Assembly (NCBI GenBank): GCA_007129495.1 | Contig: SKVJ01000009.1 | Location: 20,802 to 84,801, forward strand | Source of the DNA: Dehalococcoidia bacterium | Lineage (GTDB): Bacteria > Chloroflexota > Dehalococcoidia > GIF9 > AB-539-J10 | DNA length: 64,000 nt | Reading direction: 5' to 3' | In this document: in pieces, positions 45,765 to 54,724 of the stretch | How positions within the stretch are numbered: the stretch's first letter is position 1 | How the letters are laid out: every line of letters starts with the position of its first letter | The notes under the pieces: model-generated | Database searches by the model: none | What the model saw: only the letters and a program-made list of their open reading frames with translations | What the model was told of the DNA's origin: nothing | Position numbers and translations under genes: made by a program

Positions 45765-46855
45765 TAGCAGCAGTGTGCTCGTAGCTTCTTCGCCTTCATC
45801 GCGCTAGTTCCTGTTCAATTCGGGTTGGCACAACCCCCAGCCTGGTGAGTAACGTCTGCTCAACCACGAAGTGCAGGCGTTTCACCCGTCGTCGCATAGG
45901 CTGCCCCGGCAGAGACACGGTACGAGACGCACAGCAACCCGGACGTCAATACAACCGCGAAACGGGATCGGGCATCACGAGGGAACGAAATCTTGAAGGC
46001 GGTCCATATGTCTCTCCTTTCCACTCATGGGAGGCACGCGCATTTCTGCGCGCACCCTCGTGACACGAAGTCCACCGGCTGCTGGTCATGGATGGTTCTT
46101 TAGACCCGTGCAACTCGGAGAGAACAACTACCGGGATTCTACACACCGCATGTGGTCAGGTCAACACGTGCGCACACACACGTAGGCAGTACCTTCAGCA
46201 GCGGTTTCTATTGACGCAGCGCGGAGGCGCAACCGTCCCGACTGCGAGCTCAGCCGCGACGCCTGGCAGGTGGAGCACAGAGAATGCGCTTCCGCCGGGC
46301 GGGTGACACCTTCCAGGGAGGTCCTTCGTACGGATTCCGGCGGACGCAGAGGCGACCAGTCCTGGCGGACATGTCTTGAGGTATATGACCCGCGTCAACT
46401 CACGTAAGAATGTTACCGAAGAGGGGTTTAGTGGTATCGATTGGATTCCGTTACAATGGAGCACCGCACAGATGCCAGTCGGCGGGACGAGAACAGATCG
46501 CGAGGCATAGACAGGAGGTGCTGGGACAATGCAGGAACCTCCCGTGTTGCCACCGGGAGGAGGCGGCGTTCGCTGCCGCGCGCGCCCGGTTGTGATAGTG
46601 ATAAGCTAGTGCAGAAGGTCTGCCCCGGCAGCGGCCCCGAAGGCCTCTCTGGTGCAGGTGGTTCATGATGGCAGAGATGGAGCACGCCGGAGCAGGCTTC
46701 GGCAGCCTGGGTAGTGTTTCTTAACTGATAGCAGGACAACTGATAAGCCGCGTACGCCTAAAGCCAGTGGCGCCGGTACATACTGCCGAAGCGATTTGAG
46801 CCGGGGCAACCGGCAGTATCACAAGTGTTGGCAAGGGCAAGGAGGCTGAATTGCT
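45765..46855. other. Long intergenic region before the formate dehydrogenase
   Basis: Nearly 1.1 kb without a convincing gene. It holds the damaged start of tupA, a possible three-way-junction RNA at 46291-46344, and the Shine-Dalgarno of the formate dehydrogenase. Several short frames near 46440-46740 look like chance. Confidence 0.4.
46291..46344 (+). ncRNA. Possible three-way-junction RNA
   Basis: An 8-bp outer stem pairs TCCGCCGG (46291-46298) with CCGGCGGA (46337-46344). Inside are two small hairpins, ACCT/AGGT and TCC/GGA. It lies about 500 bases upstream of the formate dehydrogenase start. I cannot match it to a known riboswitch. Confidence 0.25.
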
Positions 46856-49800
46856 ATGTCTAAAGCAATCATAGACGGACTGGAGGTCTTAGCAGAAAAC
46901 GGTCAGACCATCCTGGAAGCATGCAGGCAGGCTGGCATCTTTATCCCTACTCTTTGCCACGATGACAAGCTGAAGCCCCTCGGTTCCTGTCAGATGTGTG
47001 TCGTAGAACTGCACGAGCACGGTCTTGTTGCCTCCTGTGCCACGCCCATTGCGGACAGAATGATCATCAAGACCGACAGTCCAAGGGTCGTCTCTACTCG
47101 CAGGAGGTTCCTTGAGTCACTCGTAGCAGAGCATTACGGCGATTGTGTTGCGCCCTGCCAGCGTGCCTGTCCTGCGGCTATTGACATTCAAGGCTATATT
47201 GCACTGATCGCTCGAGGAGCATATCGGGAAGCGGTAGAGCTGATCAAAGAAACCCTTCCTTTGCCTGCAGTAATCGGTCGCATTTGCCCCCACCCATGTG
47301 AAGATGCATGCCGCCGAAACTTGGTGGATGAGCCGGTGGCGATATGCGCTATGAAGCGATTCGCCGCTGACTGCACATCACGCAACGGACAGCTTCCCAC
47401 CACGGTCAGACCAAAGACCGGGCACAAGGTCGCTATCGTCGGTTCCGGTCCAGCCGGGCTCTCCGCCGCCTACTACCTCGCGAAAGAGGGGCGTGAAGTC
47501 ACCATCTTCGAAGCGCTTCCGAAGCCCGGGGGCATGTTGCGTTACGGCATTCCGGACTACCGTCTGCCGAAACAGGTCCTGGATGAAGAAATCAAAGCAA
47601 TCACCGAGATGGGCGTTGCCATAAAGGTCAACCAGTGTCTTGGCAGGGACTTCAGCATAACAGGTCTTCTCGAAGATGGTTTTCACGCAGTCTTTCTCGG
47701 CATCGGCGCTCATCAGAATCAGAGAATGAACGTCGAAGGTGAGGACCTGCAGGGTGTTCTGCCGGGCACAAGCTTTCTCCGTTCTGTAGCTTCAGGAGAA
47801 CAGCTAGCAATCGGGAGGCGAATCGTTGTGATCGGAGGCGGCAATACCGCTATCGATGCCGCCCGCACCGCCCTTCGCGTGGGTGCGGAAGAGGTAACTA
47901 TCATCTATCGCCGTTCCCGGACAGAGATGCCGGCCGCACAGCGCGAAGTTGAAGAGGCGGAAGAAGAGGGCATCGGGCTTCATCTTCTGGCAGCGCCGGT
48001 CAGGATAACAGGGGAGAATGGCAGGGTAAGTGCGATAGAGTGCGTCAGGATGGTTCTGGGAGAACCGGATGCCAGCGGTCGGCGCCGACCAGAACCGGTT
48101 TCCGGCTCAGAGTTCGTTCTGCCGTGTGATTCCGTTATTGCCGCCATTGGCCAGCGCCCTGACCTTTCCATGCTGGCAGAAGAGACCGAGCTTGAGACAG
48201 AGCAAGGCAATATTGTAAGCGATCCTGAGACCCTGCTGACCAGTATCGCCGGGGTCTTCGCTGGTGGTGACTGCGTCACCGGAGCAGCCACAGCGGTCGA
48301 GGCTATTGGATTTGGAAGACAAGCCTCCGTCCTCATTGACAGTTACCTCAGGGGCGAGGCCCGATCAGGAATCGAGAAGCCTTTCGACATAAGTAAAGGA
48401 CAACTGGATGACCTGGTGGGCAAGGAAGAATTCGTTCGGGTCGCCCGCAAGCCGCGCGAAGAGGCCACAAGGCTCAGGCCCACGGAGCGTCGCAACAGTT
48501 TTCGGGAGGTCGAGGCCAGCTACACCGAGGATATGGCGAAGCGAGAGGCAGAGCGTTGCATGGAGTGTGGCTGCAAAGCGGCGGACGATTGTACCCTGCG
48601 CGAGCTGGCTACCGATTATGAAGTGTCGCCTGTCACTGTTGCCAGCGACACGTATTACTACCCGTTGGATGAGTCTCATCCATTCATAGAACGGGACCCG
48701 GGTAAGTGCGTAAGCTGTGAACGTTGTGCTAGGTTGTGCCTTGACGTGCAGGGTATTGGAGCACTCTCCATGACTTATCGGGTAGGCACTGCCGATGGCC
48801 ACGGCGGCTCATTGCTGAGTACAACCTGCGTATCCTGCGGGCTGTGCGTCTCTGGCTGTCCCGTCGGAGCGCTGGTCGCTAAGAATGAACTTAGGCCAGC
48901 CCGTGAGGTCAGGACCATCTGTCCTTACTGCGGAGTGGGTTGCGGTATCTATCTGGGCGTCCGCGGGGGTGTCGTGGTCAGTGCTCGAGGCGACGCAGAC
49001 AACCCGGTCAGCAAGGGTGATCTGTGCGTCAAGGGCAGATTTGGCTACGAGTTCGTCAATCATCCTGATCGGTTGACCTCGCCACTCATCAAGCGGAACG
49101 GTGAATTCGTCGAGGCCACCTGGGATGAGGCACTGGATCTCATTGCCAACAAGCTGACTGAATGCAAAGGAGACCGGTTTGCGACTCTCTCTTCGGCCAA
49201 GTGTACCAACGAGGAGAACTATGTCATCCAGAAGTTCACCAGGGCGGTGATGAATACGAACAATATTGACCACTGCGCTCGACTCTGCCATGCCCCTTCC
49301 GTGGCAGGCCTGGCACGAAGCTTTGGCAGCGGTGCTATGACCAACTCCATCAGCGAGATTGAAGACGCCGCCTGCATCTTCGCCATTGGTTCCAATACCA
49401 CGGAAAGCCATCCGGTAATCGGATTACGAGTCAAGAAGGCGTTACAGGATAAGGCACATCTCATCGTCGCCAATCCCAGGAAGATCGACCTCTGCCGCTT
49501 CGCCAGTCTGTGGCTCCGGCAACGCCCGGGTACCGATGTAGCGCTGCTCATGGGCATGATGAGGGTCATCGTCGATGAGGAATTGCTTGACCTGTCCTTC
49601 ATCGAGCAGCATACCGAAGGTTTCGATGCATTCAAGGAGTCATTGCAGCACTTCGACCTCGATCGTGTGGAACGGATTACGGGAGTGCCATGCGAAGAGA
49701 TAATCGAGGCGGCCCGGACCTACTCGGCCCGGAGGCCAGCCACCATCCTCTACTCTATGGGGATCACTCAGCATTCCCATGGAACCGACAACGTGCTGGC

Positions 49801-50941
49801 AATAAGCAACCTGGCGCTGCTCACCGGGAACATCGGCAAGCCATCAACCGGGGTAAACCCCCTGCGTGGACAGAACAATGTTCAGGGAGCTTGTGACATG
49901 GGCGCCCTGCCCAACGTATACCCCGGCTATCAACGGGTAGATGACGCCGAGGTCAAACGGAAGTTCGAGACCGCCTGGGGTTACAGCCTGGGAGGCTCTC
50001 CCGGGCTGACCCTCACCGAAATACTGGAGGCTGCCTATAACGGGCAGATCGCTGCAATCTACATCGTTGGCGAAAATCCCGTGCTCAGTGAACCTGATGC
50101 TCGGCATGCCAGGGAGGCACTGGAGAAGGCAGAGTTTCTGGTGGTTCAAGACATCTTCCTCTCTGAGACTGCGCGTCTTGCTGACGTCGTCTTGCCGGCG
50201 GCAACGTTTGCCGAGAAGGATGGAACCTTCACCAACACCGAGCGACGCGTTCAGACTGTCCGCAAAGCACTAGAGCCCGTGGGTGCCTCACGACCTGACT
50301 GGTGGATTACCTGCCAAATAGCGAAGAGGCTGGGCGCCACAGGATTCGAGTTCGCTGATGCCGCAGGGATTATGGCGGAGATTGCCGCCGTCACTCCCAG
50401 CTACAAGGGGATATCTTACGAGCGTCTGGACAACGAGGGCCTCCAATGGCCGTGTCCCGGCCCGGAACACGGCGGAACGCCGATTCTCCATACGGAGAAG
50501 TTCCTCACCAGCGATGGCAAGGCCCGGTTTGTTCCTCTGGAGTACAAGCCTTCCGCCGAAACCCCTGATGCAGAGTACCCCCTGGTTCTCACCACCGAGC
50601 GCAGCCTTTATCACTACCATACCGGCACAATGACACGAAGAGTGGATGGCCTCAATATACTGAGGGATCAGGAGCTTGTAGAGTTGAATCCAAAGGATGC
50701 CGATGCCCTTCGAGTCAGTGACGGCGAAACTGTACGAGTGGTTTCCCGGCGGGGAAAGGTGACGGCCAGGGCAAAGGTGGTGGGAACCTCTCCGCCCGGT
50801 GTTGTCTCGATGACCTTCCATTTTGCAGAGAGTCCGACCAACGTGCTTACCAACCCTGCTCTTGACCCTGTCGCCAAGATTCCGGAATTGAAGGTGTGTG
50901 CCATAAGAATAGAGAAGATGGAAGGGCAGTCAATCGCGTAA
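46856..50941 (+). CDS. Formate dehydrogenase fusion: [2Fe-2S] domain, GltD-like NAD(P)H:FAD module, ferredoxin, molybdopterin catalytic domain
   Basis: A 1361-residue protein. Residues 1-80 are a [2Fe-2S] domain (Cys 34, 45, 48, 61). About 95-560 is a glutamate synthase small-subunit-like module with FAD site GSGPAGLSAAYYLA and nucleotide site VVIGGGNTAIDAAR. About 610-680 has two [4Fe-4S] clusters (CVSCERCARLC, CVSCGLCVSGCP). From about 687 is the molybdopterin part, opening CPYCGVGCG. The FDH active-site motif reads DHCARLCHAP, so the metal ligand is Cys rather than selenocysteine. It would oxidise formate (or reduce CO2) with NAD(P) in one chain. AAGGAGG lies 10 bases before the ATG. fdhD follows. 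Confidence 0.93.
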   Translation: MSKAIIDGLEVLAENGQTILEACRQAGIFIPTLCHDDKLKPLGSCQMCVVELHEHGLVASCATPIADRMIIKTDSPRVVSTRRRFLESLVAEHYGDCVAPCQRACPAAIDIQGYIALIARGAYREAVELIKETLPLPAVIGRICPHPCEDACRRNLVDEPVAICAMKRFAADCTSRNGQLPTTVRPKTGHKVAIVGSGPAGLSAAYYLAKEGREVTIFEALPKPGGMLRYGIPDYRLPKQVLDEEIKAITEMGVAIKVNQCLGRDFSITGLLEDGFHAVFLGIGAHQNQRMNVEGEDLQGVLPGTSFLRSVASGEQLAIGRRIVVIGGGNTAIDAARTALRVGAEEVTIIYRRSRTEMPAAQREVEEAEEEGIGLHLLAAPVRITGENGRVSAIECVRMVLGEPDASGRRRPEPVSGSEFVLPCDSVIAAIGQRPDLSMLAEETELETEQGNIVSDPETLLTSIAGVFAGGDCVTGAATAVEAIGFGRQASVLIDSYLRGEARSGIEKPFDISKGQLDDLVGKEEFVRVARKPREEATRLRPTERRNSFREVEASYTEDMAKREAERCMECGCKAADDCTLRELATDYEVSPVTVASDTYYYPLDESHPFIERDPGKCVSCERCARLCLDVQGIGALSMTYRVGTADGHGGSLLSTTCVSCGLCVSGCPVGALVAKNELRPAREVRTICPYCGVGCGIYLGVRGGVVVSARGDADNPVSKGDLCVKGRFGYEFVNHPDRLTSPLIKRNGEFVEATWDEALDLIANKLTECKGDRFATLSSAKCTNEENYVIQKFTRAVMNTNNIDHCARLCHAPSVAGLARSFGSGAMTNSISEIEDAACIFAIGSNTTESHPVIGLRVKKALQDKAHLIVANPRKIDLCRFASLWLRQRPGTDVALLMGMMRVIVDEELLDLSFIEQHTEGFDAFKESLQHFDLDRVERITGVPCEEIIEAARTYSARRPATILYSMGITQHSHGTDNVLAISNLALLTGNIGKPSTGVNPLRGQNNVQGACDMGALPNVYPGYQRVDDAEVKRKFETAWGYSLGGSPGLTLTEILEAAYNGQIAAIYIVGENPVLSEPDARHAREALEKAEFLVVQDIFLSETARLADVVLPAATFAEKDGTFTNTERRVQTVRKALEPVGASRPDWWITCQIAKRLGATGFEFADAAGIMAEIAAVTPSYKGISYERLDNEGLQWPCPGPEHGGTPILHTEKFLTSDGKARFVPLEYKPSAETPDAEYPLVLTTERSLYHYHTGTMTRRVDGLNILRDQELVELNPKDADALRVSDGETVRVVSRRGKVTARAKVVGTSPPGVVSMTFHFAESPTNVLTNPALDPVAKIPELKVCAIRIEKMEGQSIA

Positions 50942-51043
50942 CCGTCAGCCACGCACCGAGCCGGCGCTACCCGCACGTGCTGACGCACCACCGGCTGCAG
51001 ATGCCGGCCATCGCAGAGTATCCTGGAGATAGGTGCGAGACGA

Positions 51044-51847
51044 ATGAACAACACCAAAACCGTCCCCATTCTGAGGCTCACCGAACAGGGTTTCGGCAAC
51101 ATCAATGATGTGGTCGCCAGAGAGTCCGCCGTCACCATCGTTCTGAACGAACGGGAGCTCGTAACCCTGCTCTGCTCTCCTACCGACTTGAAGTATCTGG
51201 CGGTCGGTTTCCTGCTTTCCGAAGGCCTGCTGGGAAGCAAGGATGAGATCAGGAGGATGACGCATGACTACCGGACAGACACTGTCCGGGTAGACACCGA
51301 GAGAGATGAACGGCCGGCCGGTGCCGCCGTGTCCAGGAGATTCGTAACTTCAGGATGTGGGGGAGGCGTCTCTTTCCACACCGCCGCCGACGTAGTGAGG
51401 GGACAGGCGAAGATAGAATCCGGGGCTGAGATATCAACCCGTGAGGTCCTGGCCCTGATGAAGGAGTTTCAACATCGCTCCAGTACGTTTATTGCTACCG
51501 GCGGTGTTCACAGCGCTGCATTGTGCGACAGGAACCGGATCCTGGTCTTCAGCGAAGATATCGGGCGGCACAACGCGATAGACAAAGTCTTCGGCGAATG
51601 CATCTTGAACGAAGTGCCAACCGGCGACCGCATGCTGCTCACCAGCGGAAGAGTGTCCTCGGAGATAGTGCTCAAGGCAGCCAGGAGAAATGTCCCCATA
51701 ATCGTCTCGAGGTCGGCACCCACCGACCTGGGCCTGAGACTGGCCGACGACCTGGGGGTGACGCTGCTGGGCTTCGTCAGGGGCGGTAGGATGAATGTCT
51801 ATACCCATGACTGGAGGATTGCGAGGGACGGGAAGCAGGGATGCTGA
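51044..51847 (+). CDS. fdhD: Formate dehydrogenase accessory sulfurtransferase
   Basis: A 267-residue protein that hands sulfur to the bis-MGD cofactor before insertion in formate dehydrogenase. Landmarks are FLLSEGLL, TGGVHSAAL, EDIGRHNAIDKV and LTSGRVSSEIVLKAA. The active-site loop reads TSGCGGGVSF: one Cys is present, while the second Cys of the E. coli C-x2-C is Gly. It lies 100 bases after the formate dehydrogenase on the same strand, an expected pairing. An ATAGGTGCGAGA stretch precedes the ATG. Confidence 0.92.
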   Translation: MNNTKTVPILRLTEQGFGNINDVVARESAVTIVLNERELVTLLCSPTDLKYLAVGFLLSEGLLGSKDEIRRMTHDYRTDTVRVDTERDERPAGAAVSRRFVTSGCGGGVSFHTAADVVRGQAKIESGAEISTREVLALMKEFQHRSSTFIATGGVHSAALCDRNRILVFSEDIGRHNAIDKVFGECILNEVPTGDRMLLTSGRVSSEIVLKAARRNVPIIVSRSAPTDLGLRLADDLGVTLLGFVRGGRMNVYTHDWRIARDGKQGC

Positions 51848-52121
51848 GCCGTCAGCTTGCGACCTACGATGCGGGGGCAGCGCCGGAGCATCATCGCTGT
51901 CCTCACAGAGCCCCAGTCATGTGAGACCCCGGTGACTCATCTGGAGCCCACGCCACACCTCCACACGATGTAGAGGAATTGTTTGCCAGCCCGCGAGCGC
52001 GCAAACTGCACATCCCCCTCGCCACCATGGTCCGTGCGGATGACAACCAGCACCTGCAGGCGAAGAGGCGCGTCTGGAGCGTCGCACGCCGGTTTCTGAG
52101 CCTGTCCCACGAACTTCCGGT
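51848..52121. other. Intergenic region, nothing recognised
   Basis: Downstream of fdhD. A plus-strand frame (LFASPRARKLHIPLATMV) is open but unrecognised and may belong to decayed sequence continuing into the next feature. Confidence 0.3.
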
Positions 52122-52512
52122 ATGAGGTTCGAGGGCACTCCACGGTGTAGTGCCGGGTTCACCATTGTGGCGAATAACCGGTTTTCTGCATCTAGGCAAG
52201 GCCCGCAATCTCCCGTCCTGCTTCAGTTCCAGCGAGCCGCGGCCGAGGCCCAAGGCGCTTTCCCGCTACGCCACAGTTTCAACAGGTTGTGGCTTGTGGC
52301 CACCAGGGACATCTCGATCAACAAGCATGGTTCACATGTCGTGGCAGTCGTTGCACACCATGATTGTGCGGGCAACCCCGTAGCCAAGGAGCAGCAGCTA
52401 CATCAACTTGCTTTGGCAATCAACATGATTAATGAATGGGGCTATGACGCTGAGGTGCTGGGATTATGGGGTGGATGAGGACTGGAAGGTGCACCACGTA
52501 GCGAACGACTGA
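52122..52512 (+). pseudogene. Remnant of a short carbonic-anhydrase-like protein
   Basis: The segment DISINKHGSHVVAVVAHHDC followed by AGNPVAKEQQ and INMINEWGYDAEVLGLW matches a small beta-carbonic-anhydrase-like family of anaerobes, including its metal-binding His and Cys. The frame is broken at 52466-52470, where a GGGG run adds one base; the other frame then continues VDEDWKVHHV. The N-terminal half, with the first metal Cys, is not recognisable. Confidence 0.65.
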
Positions 52513-52762
52513 CCCTGGCTACATCATCTCCGAGATTCCCAACCTGACCGGGCTGGCTGGAACAACTCACACAGCGCAACAACCGTCTTATCGACAATCT
52601 GATCTTTGCTATTGCGAGACGCCACATTGCTGAAGCGCTTTCATTCGCCACGGGCGCAGTAGTAACCACTTGCGACGTTGAAGCAACGTATGTGTCCGGC
52701 CTGCTTTGAGGTTACACTGTCTCTATACTAGAATTCACTGTAGTACGCTAGAGAACCTGACA

Positions 52763-53830
52763 ATGAATTACGAGAAGCTGGAAAACCTGCTCAGCCGTTA
52801 TCATGAGATTGAGCGGTTGATGAGCCAACCTGAGATCGCGACGAATCCTACAAGCCTGCAGGCTCTGGGCAAAGAGCATGCCGCGCTGGAGTCCGCAGCA
52901 AGTTCGTACGCAGCATTCCTGCAGGTAGAATCGGAGTTGGCAGACGTACGGGCATTGCTCAACGAGACAACTGACCCTGAGATTCGCGACGTCGCCAAAG
53001 AAGAGGTTGCCGCCCTGGAGGCTCGCCGCGACCTGTTGGCCGAGTCACTTACGCAGTATATGATCGAGACAGATCCTAACGACGAGAAGAATGTCATCGT
53101 CGAAATACGTGCGGGGACCGGTGGCGACGAAGCCTCGCTCTTTGCAGCTGACCTCTTCCGTATGTACACGCGTTATGCCCAAAGGAAGGGATGGCAGGTG
53201 GAGGTAATCGACAGTTCACTGTCAAGTGGAAGAGGGTCCAAGGAAATTGTCTTTGAAGTTCGAGGGCGTGGTGCTTACAGCCGCCTGAAATATGAGCGTG
53301 GTGTACACCGTGTGCAGAGGGTTCCAGTGACTGAGGCATCCGGACGCATCCACACCTCAGCGGCGACAGTTGCTGTCCTTCCGGAAGCGGAGGATGTCGA
53401 GATAGACGTTAATCCAGATGAGATCCGTACAGACATCTACCATTCGGGGGGTGCCGGCGGCCAGAACGTCAACAAGGTCGCGACCGCCGTACGCCTTACG
53501 CACATTCCTACGGGCGTAGTCGCCATCTGTCAGGATGAACGTTCACAGCTCAAGAATCGGCTGAAGGCCATGGCAGTCCTGCGAGCCCGCCTCCTGGATG
53601 CAAGGAATCGAGAGCAGTCGGACAGAATCGAACAGGACCGACGCACGCAGGTAGGCACCGGCGATCGTTCAGAGAAGATTCGTACCTACAATTATCCCCA
53701 GGACCGTATTACAGACCATCGGATCGGACAGAGCTTTCACAACATAGAGCGCGTACTCGATGGCGAACTGGATGACATCATAGATGCACTCAATGCAGCC
53801 ATACTGCAGCAAGCTGGTTCATTGCCATAA
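52763..53830 (+). CDS. prfA: Peptide chain release factor 1
   Basis: A 355-residue factor that releases the chain at UAA and UAG. The GGQ motif is in HSGGAGGQNVNKVATAVRL near residue 230, and the stop-recognition region contains PVTEASGRIHTSA. Start ATG at 52763 opens with the family's N-terminal helices. A TATACT lies at 52724-52729; no strong Shine-Dalgarno is seen. The next gene is prmC, which methylates its GGQ glutamine. Confidence 0.95.
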   Translation: MNYEKLENLLSRYHEIERLMSQPEIATNPTSLQALGKEHAALESAASSYAAFLQVESELADVRALLNETTDPEIRDVAKEEVAALEARRDLLAESLTQYMIETDPNDEKNVIVEIRAGTGGDEASLFAADLFRMYTRYAQRKGWQVEVIDSSLSSGRGSKEIVFEVRGRGAYSRLKYERGVHRVQRVPVTEASGRIHTSAATVAVLPEAEDVEIDVNPDEIRTDIYHSGGAGGQNVNKVATAVRLTHIPTGVVAICQDERSQLKNRLKAMAVLRARLLDARNREQSDRIEQDRRTQVGTGDRSEKIRTYNYPQDRITDHRIGQSFHNIERVLDGELDDIIDALNAAILQQAGSLP

Positions 53831-53831
53831 C

Positions 53832-54698
53832 ATGCAGTCATCCTGGCAACAGACCTTTCGCATTCTGGCAAATGCTGGCATCGAATCCTCCGAACAGGAA
53901 GCCCGTCTGCTGCTTCAGCACGTGACAAATCAGTCGCTTACTGAGCTTATGTGCAATCTGCGACGACCTCTCTCCGCCGACGAGTTGGCACAACTTCAAG
54001 TATGCATAACACGGCGACTCCGCGGCGAGCCTCTGCAATATATACTAGGCTACGTACACTTCTATGGCCGTGAGTTCATGGTTGATTCGCGGGCTCTCAT
54101 TCCTCGTCCGGAATCAGAACTTCTCATTGATATGGCTCGCAGCCTCCCGGCGCAAGAGTTGACCGATGGCGGTAATCCCCTTCTAGCGGACGTCGGCACA
54201 GGAAGTGGCGTCATCGCAGTCAGCCTCGCATATGAGTTCCCGAATGCATGGGTGCTCGCGCTCGATGTTTCGCGCGAAGCTCTGATGGTGGCTCGCCGCA
54301 ACATTCAAAGGCATTCTGTTTCGCATAGAGTTGACCTGGTGCAGGGTGACCTGCTCAATGCGATTGGAATGAAGTGCGACATCATAATTGCAAACCTACC
54401 CTACGTGTGCGCTGCTGACTTGCCGCACCTCAGTCGTGAGATTGCCTGCTTCGAGCCTCAAAACGCACTGGATGGTGGTGTCGACGGCTTATCCCTAATC
54501 TCTCGCCTATACATGCAGGCACCGGGAGTATTGAAGCCAGGAGGGTGGCTCATATTGGAGGTGGGCGAATCCCAGGCAGCGACCGTCGTCTATTCGCTGT
54601 CACAAGACTCTCGCTGGGAGTCCATGACCGCGACTGCCGACTTTCGCGACATCAAGCGTGTCGTCGCCGCACGACTTGTCCGTACGACTCTTCAATGA
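53832..54698 (+). CDS. prmC: Release factor glutamine methyltransferase
   Basis: A 288-residue SAM-dependent enzyme that methylates the GGQ glutamine of release factors. The SAM site is ADVGTGSGVIAVSLA near residue 118, and the active-site loop reads IIANLPYV, with NLPY in place of the usual NPPY. RPESELLID precedes the SAM domain as in the family. It starts one base after the prfA stop, so the pair is cotranscribed. Confidence 0.92.
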   Translation: MQSSWQQTFRILANAGIESSEQEARLLLQHVTNQSLTELMCNLRRPLSADELAQLQVCITRRLRGEPLQYILGYVHFYGREFMVDSRALIPRPESELLIDMARSLPAQELTDGGNPLLADVGTGSGVIAVSLAYEFPNAWVLALDVSREALMVARRNIQRHSVSHRVDLVQGDLLNAIGMKCDIIIANLPYVCAADLPHLSREIACFEPQNALDGGVDGLSLISRLYMQAPGVLKPGGWLILEVGESQAATVVYSLSQDSRWESMTATADFRDIKRVVAARLVRTTLQ

Positions 54699-54724
54699 AG
54701 GAAGGTGACCTGGCTTAACGCACG

